Of a stretch of DNA of 64,000 nucleotides, positions 19,920 to 32,027 are shown piece by piece. A program made the translations under genes and the position numbers. Source of the stretch: Cryptomeria japonica (taxonomy: Eukaryota > Streptophyta > Pinopsida > Cupressales > Cupressaceae). Every line of letters begins with the position of its first letter. Position 1 is the first letter of the stretch. The notes under the pieces were generated by a model. It had not been told where the DNA came from and searched no databases. It saw nothing but the letters and a program-made list of their open reading frames with translations. The DNA is taken from contig NC_081406.1 in NCBI RefSeq assembly GCF_030272615.1, positions 245,637,218 through 245,701,217 on the forward strand, in the 5' to 3' direction.

Positions 19920-21548
19920 ATGCCCCCGCTACAAGGCCCAGAGGACTTAAACAAATAAACCAAAGAAAATGCGAATATTTTTTTTTTTATAAATGAAATA
20001 TACTACACATGCATGGAGTAACATGATACTACAAGATAAAGAAAAGATGTACGAATATTAACTAGCAAAGTCCTAAAGGCCCCACAACAATGTCACTCAA
20101 GATTAACATTAACCCAACATACAAGAACATAAGAATCCTCATAAAATATATTATCACTATCTATTACAAAGGATCATGATACATATTACATTGCCATGAG
20201 ATTATACAAATGATCATCATTTACATTATAGGGTATCCGTATGGATAAAAACTCCATGAGTACAATATAAGAAATAAGTACATAGATTTGGATCATAATG
20301 AAAGTCTTCAATCTTCCCATGAGCCATCACGAACATGATGCAAGATGAACCAAAACTCAATGGGTGTGAATAGCACTCCACCCAACCATGTGGTACCATC
20401 AAGTCCACCCCCCGTGCTAAGAGGTATCAGCTAGACCCAAGAGACAGAAGGAAGTATAAGAGGATACAAATGACTCACACAAGGATCACAAGACTACTAT
20501 CGCAAGAGACTCACTAGTAAACCACCCAATTTTAGAGGCCTCAAACAAACCAAGGAAAAAAAAGTAACCAAAAGAGACCACTACGTATGCAATAGGGAAG
20601 AGTGTCATCACTAGGTTGTCGTGGGTTACCCTGGTGAGTCTTCACTAGGTCCTGACCCCCAACCTGGGTTACCCTAGTGACCTCTACCAATCCTCGGCCC
20701 CCATACGAACACTAGTGGACCACACCAACCTTTTGAAGGGACAAGATTGGTGGTTGCCATTCCAGGACTTCTCTACTTACCTCAGACCTAAACAAGCACC
20801 CGAGAGTAAGAGAGGCAACAATTAATATTTTTAATGTGATCTAACTACCCACCCAAGTTCATTATTTAAAATTTCCACTTGATTACAAAACCTTCATTGA
20901 GTTACCCTGGTGACCACTTTGGGTCTAGGCCCCCAATGAAAGCCACTCCCCCTTGACTTGCACTTAGGAATTCCAAAATTCAACACAGGGTCCATGACAC
21001 CCAAAAACACCAAGAGTCAAGACACCCTACCATAGCAAGGTTGACTCACTTGCTAGAACAAGATTACAAACAAGGAGGTATAATGCAAACAAAAAATGAT
21101 TAACTATCATAGAAGTCATGCAAGACACCAATCACATTAAATTAAAAGACGAAGAGTAACCATACACAATTAGGAACTCAAACATTGTCCTTAGCCTCTG
21201 GAACCAAAATACATTAAAACAACATATTCGAGTATCCAACTATGATAGACAAGAACCAAAAGAAAATACAAGATCTCATGATGCCAAACATAAGAGAATC
21301 CATTCATAATAAAATACCAAAGAGACCATAATATCATCTATACATCAATTAATTCAAATTAACATTAATTTTTATAACCCAAAATTTAAACCATCATAAC
21401 TCATTTTATTCCTAATAATTTGCACAATAAAACTAACATTTTATTATTTAAAACATTTAAGAAATCGTAATTCATTCCCTAAACATAACCTTAATTTGTG
21501 AACATATAACTATGTATAAGCTAACGAAATAAAAGCATAAGATCATAT

Positions 21549-21551
<3 letters not shown>

Positions 21552-21579
<28 letters not shown>
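21552..21579 (+). repeat. (CA)14 microsatellite
   Basis: Uninterrupted CA dinucleotides, 28 bases. Confidence 0.95.
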
Positions 21580-21582
<3 letters not shown>

Positions 21583-21684
21583 TCAACTGGCGGATTGACA
21601 AAATATATCGCAGAACAAAGTAATTACAACCCAGGTTGCAGTAAACAGAACATGACAAAATCAAAGGGGATTCATGGGAGATTA

Positions 21685-21855
21685 CCCACGGCTATAGGTA
21701 AGCCACCCCCCCTCCCCACCCCCAAATGGTTGTGGGAATGGCTCACGACTGTGGGTTGAGCCACCCACAACGTGGGTGGGCTCCCCACCCATGGGTTTTC
21801 CCACGGTTGTGGGTAGAGCCTCCACGGTTGTGGGTTGCTACCCACGGCTCTTTCA
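21685..21855. repeat. CCCACGGTTGTGGGT hairpin cluster
   Basis: GC-rich island in AT-rich DNA with about eight copies or half-copies of CCCACGGTTGTGGG. Examples are CCCAC-AAC-GTGGG at about 21767 and CCCACGGTTGTGGGTAG at about 21799, each able to fold on itself. Confidence 0.75.
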
Positions 21856-23068
21856 TAGAGCCAAATAATATCAACAAAAAAAAAAGAAATCGACATATAT
21901 AAAAAAAAATTAAATAGATTTTTTTTTTTAAAGAGACAAAGATTCACCAAGCAAGATTTTAGATACAAAAAATTTAAACTTTCGAACCCATTATCCAAAT
22001 TTTCCAAAAACACAAATTTAATTTCATTTCATTTAACCCAGAATCACAAATAATTTCAATAACCCAATTTCCCCATTTAACCGACAATTCTTTTTTAATT
22101 TTCCCATTACAAAAAATTATACAATCTAATTTTCTTTCAAACTATAAAGAAATATCACGTAAAAGGGAAAATTTGAATCCCTACCTCTTTACACTATCTA
22201 GAAATCAAACACAGAGGTAGAAGAAAGAACCCCAAAGAAATCCACGGCTTCGCTAATCATGATCCACAGAAAAAATTCAATCAACACAAATCAGAAAACT
22301 CCAAGAAAATCTTTCAAAACCCTTCCCTCTGAGAATTTTATTTCCATTTTTTCCCCCAAAATTTCACCAAGCTTCCTCCATATTCATTTCAAAACCCAAG
22401 CCCAGAAATTCACACCCAAAAATTCTTCACGGGAAAACAAAACTTTTTCCCCTTCATTTTCCCAAAAAGCAAAAGATATGTTTTTTTCCAAAAATTAACT
22501 CCTCATACAAAATGCATGCAAGATTCCTCTAATTAATTCCAATAATTTTATATTTCGTAACTCCCCTACACATTCAAATTTTGAATTTTAAAACAAATAA
22601 ATATTAATTACCTTATAAATTGGTTTTCCATGAGCACAATAAAATCCCATAATAAATATCTAATTCCCTTTTAAATAATTATTTTCAAAAAGGTAGAGTG
22701 AATTAAATCACTTAGCTAATGCAAATAACTTAATAGAATATTGCGTAATTTTTAATTTAATTAGTTAATCAATCATTAATACTAAATTATCGTTAATATA
22801 ATAATATTAGTACTCTGACACTATTAGTATCAGATAAGTATTAAACTATACACAAGAGTAACGAATGGTGACACACGAAGACTAACTGGACAAGACCAGA
22901 CAACATCAAAGCCAACAACAATCACAAGGATACCTAACAAGGATCTTGTTCTCGTAGGAACGATGGTCGCGTCAAGGATCTGAACTCCATGTTTTCCACT
23001 TTACCATTGGGTCATAAAGCATGCTCAAACTTGAAGATTCAGGTGGAGTCATTTTTGGTGTCTACAGC

Positions 23069-24789
23069 TACATAAACAAACCGTCAAATGTATACATATA
23101 ACCCATATAATATCATACTGTGAAAAGGGAATGGAAGTGACGTAGCTTGCTTGTAAAGAGCAGTGTGACACTTTTCCCTTTCACCCAAGCACGACAAGGA
23201 TAAAACACAGTGTATGTCAGAACAAATAAACTCAATAAATATAATGATTAAATCCTAACATCACATATATAATCCATCTCAATAATCATCTAACTATCTA
23301 AGCACAAATAACATCATATAATCACATCATAGTCAACAACATGAAAATCATCATTATACCAACGATCCATAGAGCATAGAGTATGAATATCACATATAAA
23401 TCCAAAAGACATAGAAAAGCATCATATTCAAATCAAAATCGACCAACACCAAAAAGAGTCGAAGCCACACAACTCAAAACCACATAGTCTAACAAGCCAA
23501 AAAGAGAGCATGCACTACAACCAAAGTACAAAGATGCACAAATTTAATTTTTTAAACACTTAAATTTGATGTGAGAAAGAAGCATCATTGTGCACAATGT
23601 CAGACTGCAAAGATGCACATTTTTTTTTAAAGAAAAAAAAGTGTTAAAAGGAAGCATCACAAAATGCATATGTAGGCTTGAGTTCATTGATAGTTTCTTG
23701 AATGTTGCAATTCCATCGCTTGAGGAGGCTTGAGATTTGTCGGGGCCTATCATTCAAGATTTTACCGTTTTAGGCCTATAAATCATTTTGATTATGCTTC
23801 CTAAGTGCCTTGTACAACGTGTTTTTAATAAAATAAAACACCTTTACCTTAGTATTTCTCGACTATAACTGAATCTATTAGTAAGTACCCTTGACCTAAT
23901 TTTGGCCATTTATGGGCATTAGTATAATTTCTTTGCACATTTCAGCCTTGTCTTTTATGGCTGGTTAGTCTCTTTCCATTACTGGTATTGGTTTACACTG
24001 TTAAGGTATATTTTCTTGATCTTTCACAAAAAATGGGTCTCTCTTAGAAGTGTTATGTTCTTATTGTCCCCAAATCTTTCCATTTAAGCATACTCATTTT
24101 ATTTTTATCCGCATACTTTATACAATTATCTAGTTTCTATATAAAATAATTAAATTTCAATTCCAATCTGTATATCAAAACAAAATAAGATGATATATCA
24201 AATGTTGTTGAGCTTCAGTGGTATAATAAATGGGTTTCTAATGCCATGCATACATCACAAACGCATCTAAAGGTTTGCTTGACAACTTTAAAAGAAGATA
24301 ATCAAATTTGTAGATTCAAAAATCTATTCCGCAACTTCTAAGAAGTCTACTTCACCTTACAACAACCAGGCAAGAAATAAATTTTGTAAGCAGTATGTTG
24401 TTAATGTCTTTGAGTTGTCCAACATTGAAACGTGGAAAGAAGTAAACTGAGATATCAACATGCCTTTGCAATATGATATTGTTCATAATAGAGTGATGAT
24501 TTCAAGTTGAGCACATTGATGGTTGCATAGGGCAAGAACAATTAATAACAGGAGGTTGAGATCAAACTATACTTTTAATCTTATAGGTGGTGTGATGTAA
24601 TGAGTGAGTATTGTACTTTCACTAACAAAAGTAGATATAAAGGAGCAGCTAGGTTAACAGGTGGAGCGATTTGGCTTTGCAAAATATTGTGATATGATGT
24701 AATAATAAATGTAGCCAAAAATATTGAAATTTTGACAATCAAGTACATAATAACATGGATTAAAACCTAATTTTCCAAATATTAAATAG
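23069..24789. other. AT-rich intergenic DNA
   Basis: Mostly non-coding, with A-rich runs to about 23500. I see no gene, tRNA or intact element. Confidence 0.4.
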
Positions 24790-24990
24790 TTATTCATTAA
24801 CATCAAAGAAAGGGTTCAATATCAAAAATTAATTTTATTTTGTTACCTTATTGTAGAGCCCAAGATCAAGTTGCAAATTTTTTTCCTCAAGAAACTAAAG
24901 AAAGACAAATTTGGACGTTATGGAGATCTGATGACAGTTACAGCTAAAGTGATAAGCACAACTGAAGTGATAGATCAAAGTAACATTAAT
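24790..24990 (+). repeat. dispersed block, copy 1
   Basis: Similar in order and wording to 26065-26230: AACATCAAAGAAAG, TTTATTTTGTTACC, then GAGCCCAAGATCAAGTTGCAA and AAAGACAAATTTGGA. Copy 2 reads ACACAAGATCAGGATGCAA and AAAGACATATTTGAA. A transposon-derived or duplicated exon-like segment. Confidence 0.5.
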
Positions 24991-25099
24991 TTTGTAGATG
25001 AAAGTCTTTAAGGCCTTAGGTAATAGGTCAGATTAAATATAAGATGTCATAATATGATACAACATCATATTACATTAATAATGTATTATGAATTATCAT

Positions 25100-25850
25100 T
25101 AAATGTTTATTAATAATAGCATCTTAGACATGCCCACTCTCCCAGCGCAAGGGCTCAACAACATAGTGGTGGACTTCTGTGAAGATCACTTGACTATTCA
25201 TGCTTCAGACGCTCTAGTTGATGGTTCATCTCAGGATGACGAGTCCTTTTATGATGTTGAATCTTCTCTTCCAGTTTTAGTTTCTCATGTGATTGGTGCA
25301 TCTCTAGCAAGTTCCACTCCCGCTCCATCCAATCCTGTTGGTGAGTCTTACCCACCCTTTGCTCTCGTTGCTTATTTTGCTATTCCATCAACGTCAAATT
25401 AATTCAGCCTACTCCCAAGGCGGTTGTTTGACATCTCACTACTTTGACTTGACATTCCTTTATTCCTTTTGCACCCATGGATGGGACCTTTGTGGGGGAA
25501 TCCTCCCTCACTTCTCCTAGATCTAAGGACTTGGATGATAATATTTCCTACAGATGTAGGAAGAAAGAAGAAAGGTCTTCCCAAATTTGTTTCTCAATCT
25601 CATACTAGAGAGAAGGGTGTGATATTGAAAAGGGTTGGGTTTGGCATTGTCTAGGGTGTATCTCTGGGTACTCTTGTTTCATGCTTTTTGGTTGTAGTTA
25701 TTTTAGTGTGTGCTTGACAGCTTGGCTGAAGTAGTGTCTACTCCCATCTGGAAGGTTGTTGTACTTGTCTCTGCCTGTAGGCTTGCTTTGTAAAAGGGTT
25801 GGGACCCTTGTTTCCCATTTTATCTTATCAAAAACATATAAGACGAGTAA
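25100..25850 (+). pseudogene. LINE fragment: ORF1 C-terminal part and 3' tail
   Basis: A 99-codon ORF (25103-25402) is followed, after a frame change, by a segment reading WMGPLWGNPP, DVGRKKKGLPKFVSQSHTREKG (about 25470-25650). Non-coding sequence then ends GACCCTTGTTTCCCATTTTATCTTATCAAAAAC (in pieces, about 25802-25838). The basic RKKKG.PK end and the short A-rich tail after a T-rich 3' end look like the end of a plant LINE ORF1 joined to a LINE 3' end, with the reverse transcriptase region lost. No target duplication was found. Confidence 0.45.
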
Positions 25851-26064
25851 AGTGAATAAAGGAAATAGGCAGTCTTCTTTCATGTCCATTTGTGGTCATA
25901 ATATATGACTATTGATAACAAAATGCAGCCATATTAATTTTTTATTCATCCTAGAGTTTTTCCCATATATCATAGATTGAATATTGAATACCTTTTCACT
26001 ATTTCAGAAAATGTCTCCCGGTGAGAGATGACAAGTTTACCTTCCTAATCTTTCCTAAAATTAT

Positions 26065-26230
26065 AAATTTTTACACCTAACATCAAAAATAAGCTCAACA
26101 TAAGACAATACATTTAATTTTTTCATTTATTACAGAACACAAGATCAGGATGCAACTATTTTCAGGGAGTGAGGAAAGACATATTTGAAAATTTTGGAAA
26201 CCTATTGGGAGTTACAACCAATGAAATTAA
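26065..26230 (+). repeat. dispersed block, copy 2
   Basis: Partner of 24790-24990. It lies just upstream of the copia-type element. Confidence 0.5.
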
Positions 26231-26278
26231 CACAGGTAGGGTGTAGATAAGTGTAATGTTTATTTTATAGGCAAAAGC

Positions 26279-26480
26279 CTTAGGTATTAGGACATTTCAT
26301 ACAAGAACACTCCCTACCTAATCTCGCATGTCATTGGTGCTCTTATGACCGCTCTTGCCTTTATAAGAAGATCTCTTATACATTATTATTCATCTCAATA
26401 CAATCATCTATTGGGTGAAATATATTTCTCTCTTTGTGTGAAGGTTTATAGCTATATGTAGATCCTGGCATACTTCTACA
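26279..26480 (+). repeat. 5' LTR (truncated) of copia-type element
   Basis: Begins in CTTAGGTATTAG, equivalent to position about 30080 of the 3' LTR. It lacks the first ~40 bp and some internal sequence, and ends TACTTCTACA. Confidence 0.7.
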
Positions 26481-26493
26481 TGGTATCAGAGCC
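26481..26493 (+). promoter_or_regulatory. primer binding site, initiator tRNA-Met
   Basis: TGGTATCAGAGCC directly after the LTR end. This is the standard plant copia primer site. Confidence 0.85.
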
Positions 26494-28879
26494 AACATCC
26501 AACAACTTCTTCCGCTCTTGAGAATTCTCATCAGTAGGTTTTGAGGTCAGATTTTAGGAAGCGACTGAATTAATTGCAAATCTTGGTTTATTCTTGGTGA
26601 TTTTACAATTTCAATTGCTAGCATTTGAAACCAAAAAAAAAAACTATTTCGCTTGGTGGATTTGGTAGAGTCCACGATTGGTCTTGGATTTGATTTGCAA
26701 GCCTGTGGTATTCTACAGGCAAAATCTGCAACATAGCTTGCCAATGCTTTGATCGGCTTAGGGCATATTCATTGATTGGCATTTGGAGGACGTATCCACT
26801 CTTGGTTCCGTTTTGGCAATATCTTTCTCCACCATTGGATCAAGTGTATTACAGATGCATTTCTAATTGCATTTATTGTATGAACTCAACATATCGATAA
26901 TTGTATCAACATTATTATCCTTGTTCATGGTTGGCCTTTGCATCGGATCTATATTGATCAGCGTTTATACATTTGTATAACTACTTGAATATTTATTGGG
27001 TTGTCTGTGTGGAGTGTATATCTCTTTGCATTGTTCAGGCAATTTATCGTTTTTGGATCAGGTTTCTTCTTCAGGTTTGACTGATCCATGTTGACAAGTC
27101 ATGGCTTTTATTTTGGCTAGCCCATTATATCTATTGTATCGACAGATTTTGCATTGGACAAGCATTGTTTCATTGCTTGGCTCACATTTGGGCACTGCAT
27201 TTATTTGCAATGAGTGGCCTTGTGATTGGAAAGGTGTATCTGGTGGTACTCGTCATTTCCCTCGTCATTTCCCTCTTCATTGGCATGCGTTGTACCTACT
27301 ATTGACCACCATGATCACTTGACATTTTTTGGTGCTCAACCAGACTTCATCAAGCCCATGTTTCATTGTGGAGAAATCCCTTTATTGTTGGTCGGGTTGA
27401 TTAATCAGATATTAGGTGTGCATTTTTTAAGTCTGTCTGTATTCGTTTTGATTGAAGAAACAGTCTTTGGCGTAATTTTCTTATTGGAGGGCGAGTTTTG
27501 TCAGGTGTTTTCTTGGGCATTTATTTGCACAAATGAAATTTCTTTGTTCGGTATTCCTTTTGTTTTGGACAGAGTATTATTCTGTAATAATGTGCCACAA
27601 TTTCTTGCTAAGAGTATTGGTTGCTCAAGACTCTGAGCATTTTGCATTGCGGGGCGTCCTAATCATTGCAAGCCAAGTTTCCAGTTTTTTGGATTAGGCA
27701 TTCATTGCCTCATTACATCTACCCGTTGGTGTATTTGTGATCCAAGACAGCGATTGTGTTTAATCTCGTGACATGTGCTCGGGCTCCTTTTTCACTTTGG
27801 TAGTTGTTTCAAGCGGTGTTCTTCACAAGTTGTGAACTTGTATTCTTCCTTAGCAACGGCATTTGAAAATTGGGTTGGCATTAACTTGTGTTTGGCACAA
27901 GTTGGCCCTCGTATGTTGTACCGATCCACGTATAGCTGAGATCCATAGCATTTTGTGACAGGCGCATTTGTTTGTGCCATCGCTACATTTTCCAGAGTTT
28001 ATATTTACTGCTTGATTGGGTGATCTAATTCAGCTCACATCCACGTTTTATATTGACAGAGGAGAACGATGTGTTTTTTATAAAGGTTGTGGCATTACTT
28101 TTTGCTACCTCGCAGAGTTTTAGCCCAATTGGGGTGGCATTATATTGGTTTGGTTGACACTATTTTGTTTTTACCAGTAGCAGTAGATCCCTCAAGTCCT
28201 CATTGGTTGACACAAAAATATTGCACCAAATATTTTCTTTGAAAGTAGATTAGGGCTTGGTTGTGGGCCCATGGTTGTATTGCCTTTGGGCAGTTTTGTC
28301 CCATATTGTTGTCGTGGGGAGATTTTGAGAGCTTTATATAGCGCGACACACAACCTTCACCATGAGCATGTGCTCATAAGTGCTCACTGGCTCTCATTTG
28401 CTTCATGTAGCTTCTGATTATTGGCTCATGGTGTGCAGAGCTTGCATTGTTTGGTGCTTGTGGAGGATGAAAGAAGATATTTTGTGGCGCGAGAAAATCG
28501 CCACTCTCGCTTATCGAGATCTTCTCAACCCATAGGGCTAATTTTTCACCCCCGACATCAAAAACAATCACATGGAGTAACTAACAACTGCATTTTTTGC
28601 CTCAAAGCCCATTTTATAGGCATTTTTTTCAAATTCACATAACTTCTCCAAACAGAGGCCATTTTTTGCAATCCACGTATTGACATAAAGCTCTTCCGTC
28701 AACTTCACATTGGACGAGGTACTTTTCAAATATTTTTGTTGTTTGGTGCAGAATTTTGTCTATTGAAGTTTGAATCTTGGTTTGCACAATATCATTTTGT
28801 TAATCTCCACATGATGTGACTAGTGTATCTTTGATGACATAATGGGTTTTTCTTTGGAGAGGGGGAACTATAGGCAATG

Positions 28880-29741
28880 GAGCGATTTTATAATCACTCA
28901 TCTTCGTGAGGTGATTTATTGCCCTATTTGTATAATGAAGTTCCTATTCCTGGCACACCTTGTGAGCATAGTATTTAGAAAGCATATAGGGCTCAAGTTT
29001 TTAGAGTAATTTTTTATAGTATTGAATATGACATTTTAGAGTCACTTATTCATTTTGAGTGCCCACATGCTCTTTGGACTCACAATTGGGAGGTATATGG
29101 TGATCATGATACTCTGCCCTCTCTCAATGATTGATTATCATGTGCCTCTTCATTCTTCAAAGCAAATAACCCATGTTTGTGATCTTTTGGAGGATTTGGA
29201 AACTTCAAATGAGGTTGCAAATGCTTCAAAGGTCCCTGATTCTTCGTCAAAGATACTTGATCCACCTTCACTAGAGATTTCCATCATTCCTGAGTTGCAA
29301 GTGTCCATTTGTCTTCCTGATTGGGATTCCTATTTGTCAGATATTTGTTCCTTGTTTGTGGAATCTCACATTTCAAGTTTGGAGGACACAATTGAGGGTT
29401 TATCCCTCTTATTTAATGATAGTTGCAATGCACCTATTGTCACTTCATCTTTGTCTATGGAGCTTGTTCATGATCAGTTTCCATTGGTTCCTTGTTTGTC
29501 ACCTATTATGATTGGGCATGTACCTAATTGGTTTGTGACATCTTCTTCCAAAGACTTGGCGACACATGAGCACATTTCAGAGACATCATCATTCTACATT
29601 TGGATTCCACTTCCTAATTCCTATCCAAAATCAAAAGCATTCCTACATTTGTACTTGGTTTATCTTTTTTCCAATGGGAGAAATGTTGTTTGTAGGTATT
29701 GGACTATGTTTTGCCTTCAAGCATTCACCATCTCTACATGA
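28880..29741 (+). pseudogene. decayed copia-like Gag segment
   Basis: Reading through stops, the plus strand gives YLYNEVPIPGTPCEH, VFRVIFYSIEYDILESLIHF and ECPHALWT...YGDHDTLPSLND. The arrangement resembles the Gag N-terminal domain of copia elements, where a 'SLS..I....A...W..L...Y' block occurs. A 228-codon ORF (29055-29741) then carries a Ser/Leu/Asp-rich stretch of unknown nature. It sits at the 3' end of the element's interior, which is odd for Gag and suggests large internal deletions or rearrangement. Confidence 0.4.
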
Positions 29742-30030
29742 CATTATTCATTATGGGGGGGCTATGTAGTCTCCTTTCTTTCCTATGGAGGGATATTTGA
29801 TTGTATATACATAATTTATGTAGTCTTTGGAGAGTGTGAATGAGTCCTCCATCCTTGCATCTTGTTTGTTTCTCTCTTTTGGAGAGAAGTTTTATCCCAT
29901 GTGGGTTTTTCCTTTACTCTGTTTGTGAGAGATCTCATTTCTTTGCATTTGCATTGTACATGGGTACCTAAAATGATTTTGTAGCCAGGACTCATATTGC
30001 ATATTTACTCTATGCTTAAGTTCCACTTAA

Positions 30031-30037
30031 GGGGGGG
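30031..30037 (+). promoter_or_regulatory. polypurine tract of copia-type element
   Basis: AAGGGGGGG directly before TGTTGGAG at 30038. Confidence 0.7.
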
Positions 30038-30315
30038 TGTTGGAGTAAATTAATATTTACTCTATGCTTAAGTTCCACTTAGGTACTAGTTGTCATAATT
30101 TAATATTTCCTAAGTGCATAGGTGTTGGTTATACCTACTCCCTACCTACCCTCACGCCTCATCGGTGCTTTCATAACCCCTCTTGCCTCTATAAGTAGAG
30201 CTCTTGTACATTATTAGTCATCTCAATACAATCATCTTATTTGGTGAAATATATTTCTCTGTGTGAAGGTTTATAGCTGTCTGTTAATCATGGCACAGAA
30301 GTGCATACTTCTACA
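30038..30315 (+). repeat. 3' LTR of copia-type element
   Basis: TGTTGGAG...TTCTACA, 278 bp, with CTCTATAAG TATA-like box at about 30190. The first part contains TTTACTCTATGCTTAAGTTC, which is also present immediately upstream of the polypurine tract (30002-30030). Confidence 0.75.
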
Positions 30316-30628
30316 TCTAATTGTTATTTTTATACTTTACTGATAATGAAATGGGTTCATATTATATTAGCAATAATTCATGGGCTGTGTGTAGGGGCAA
30401 ACATGAGTGACGGAAACAAAAATAGTGGAGACATGCAAGCAAGCTAATAAGGGCAAGCAAATGCAGAGAAGATCCAGCATCCAGCAGAAGATGTGAACAA
30501 TTTCTCTGACTCAAGCATTTAAGCTCAGGAAATCACAGGATGGTCGGAGCAATTAAAAGCCAGTTTAAAAAGCAAGGCAGGGAGCAAAATTTGATGTCAG
30601 CTTCTGCATGAATAAGATTTTTTTGGCT

Positions 30629-32027
30629 CAAGATTTCTCGGCTGGGAAGCCAAATTTCAATAAAGAAGCAGCTTCCGCTGATACTGCACTTAAGATCCTG
30701 GCAACTAACTTATAGGAGAGGTTCTGCAATAAAAAAACCCAAGGGTTTCTGATTTTATAAATGTTGGAAATCCTTATCAGGAGTGAACATATTTGTTTTA
30801 AAGGATTGGCAACTTCCAAGGGTTCTGGATGCACGGGAGAAAAAGTATGCAACAAAAACAGACTGAAGCCCATTTCCCCAAGTAATTCATTAAAACCTTT
30901 CTGGATAATATTACTTCTGATGGAAATATAGATGCCTTGGGGATAAATTTGGAGGTGGAAAACAATAGGGTGCTGATTCCTGTTTTTTTTGAGGAACATT
31001 CCAATTAGATTTACCATTGAGATTCCCGGCCTACTTGTCTCATAAGAAACAATGGAAGGTTTCTCTTAGAATCTTAGAGATTGGCCTTGATCTTCAAATT
31101 CTCAGGCAGGAGGCCTGATGATGAGGAATTGACACTGAATGGCAGCTACCTGGCCAATCTGCCCTCTTCTGAAGATCTTTTCTTTTACAAACAGATTCTT
31201 CCAAGCTGTGTTTCAGTTTTAAAAAAAAATAAGGGATGTGATTCTTGAACAGGGCCCTTTGTTTTGTGGCAGCAAGGATTTGCATTAAACAATGAACTCC
31301 ACTTTTTATTCCTAATATTGGTGAGATTTCAGAAATTTTAATTTGGATCTGGCTGCACAGATGGCCCATAGAGATGACGAATCCAGAAAAGCTCAGGCAG
31401 ATTGCTAGTTTGATGGGAGACTTCAAAAAGGAAGATTCTTTGGTGGGCAGGGATGGAAGAACTTTTACTCACCTGTGTATGAAAGTGGACCTTTCAAAAC
31501 CCCTTATTCACTCTGTTCATGTCAGTTCCTCTTTGGGTTTGTGAAATCAAAGCATTGATAATGAGGGGCCACCAGGGATTTTTTAAGAAGAAACCACCTT
31601 AAATTTTTCGAGCACGCAGGGATGGTGGCGGGAGCAAGGATACTTTTGACTGAAAGTGAGGAGAAGACCACGGAGGAGCTGGTGGGTTTGGATGATGCCC
31701 GTTAAAATGACGTGAGTGCTGATGCGTCCCAATGGATTATAGAAGCTCTCTTCTCACACAAAGGACGGAGAGCTTTGGCTCCTCCCTTGACTTCTAATAA
31801 AAAAATTATATTAGAAGGTTACTTAATTTTATTTCAATTTAGATTTCTATGGGTTGGGTTTACCTTTGGGCTCAAGGTCTTTTAGCGATGGTTTTATTTT
31901 TAGATGTTTTGTATTGGAGTTGGTAGTTTTTGAAGCCATGATAAGTCCATTCTCTCACTAACTGGCCTTTCTAGGTCAGCTTTGTTTTGGAAAGGTCCCT
32001 TTAAACCCTTTACCTATCAAAAAAAAT
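30629..32027 (+). pseudogene. LINE ORF1 relic with 3' tail, lacking reverse transcriptase
   Basis: Through stops and shifts the plus strand reads GINLEVENNRVLIPVFFEEHS (in pieces, about 30940-31005), SGRRPDDEELTLNGSYLANLP (about 31100), GPFVLWQQGFALNN (about 31252), and a GRLL..GRDGRTFTRVC.KVDLSKPL-like segment (about 31400-31510). This pattern is that of plant LINE ORF1 proteins with the DUF4283 nucleic-acid-binding region. Non-coding sequence follows and ends AGGTCCCTTTAAACCCTTTACCTATCAAAAAAAA (in pieces, to 32027), a LINE-like 3' end. The endonuclease and reverse transcriptase ORF2 is missing, so this is an internally deleted copy. Confidence 0.5.

Larger units (their letters stand above)
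19920..23068 (-). mobile_element. unresolved long repeat unit, possibly one minus-strand LTR or element
   Basis: At its upper end the minus strand reads TGTAGACACCAAAAATGAC (from 23068), an LTR-like TG start. No matching 3' copy was found. The region is non-coding as far as I can read. It includes three near copies of GGGTTACCCTGGTGA (about 20629, 20674, 20899), a (CA)14 tract and a CCCAC/GTGGG cluster. Boundaries and class are uncertain. Confidence 0.3.
26279..30315 (+). mobile_element. copia-type non-autonomous LTR element (LARD-like)
   Basis: It consists of a truncated 5' LTR (26279-26480), a perfect initiator-Met primer site, 3.5 kb of interior, a G-rich polypurine tract (30031-30037) and a 3' LTR (30038-30315). 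The LTR ends share CTTTATAAG/CTCTATAAG, CATCTCAATACAATCATCT, GGTGAAATATATTTCTCT and GCATACTTCTACA. The interior is mostly untranslatable. One part near 28880-29800 resembles a decayed copia Gag. No integrase or reverse transcriptase was seen. Because the left edge of the 5' LTR is lost, target duplications cannot be tested. Confidence 0.75.
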
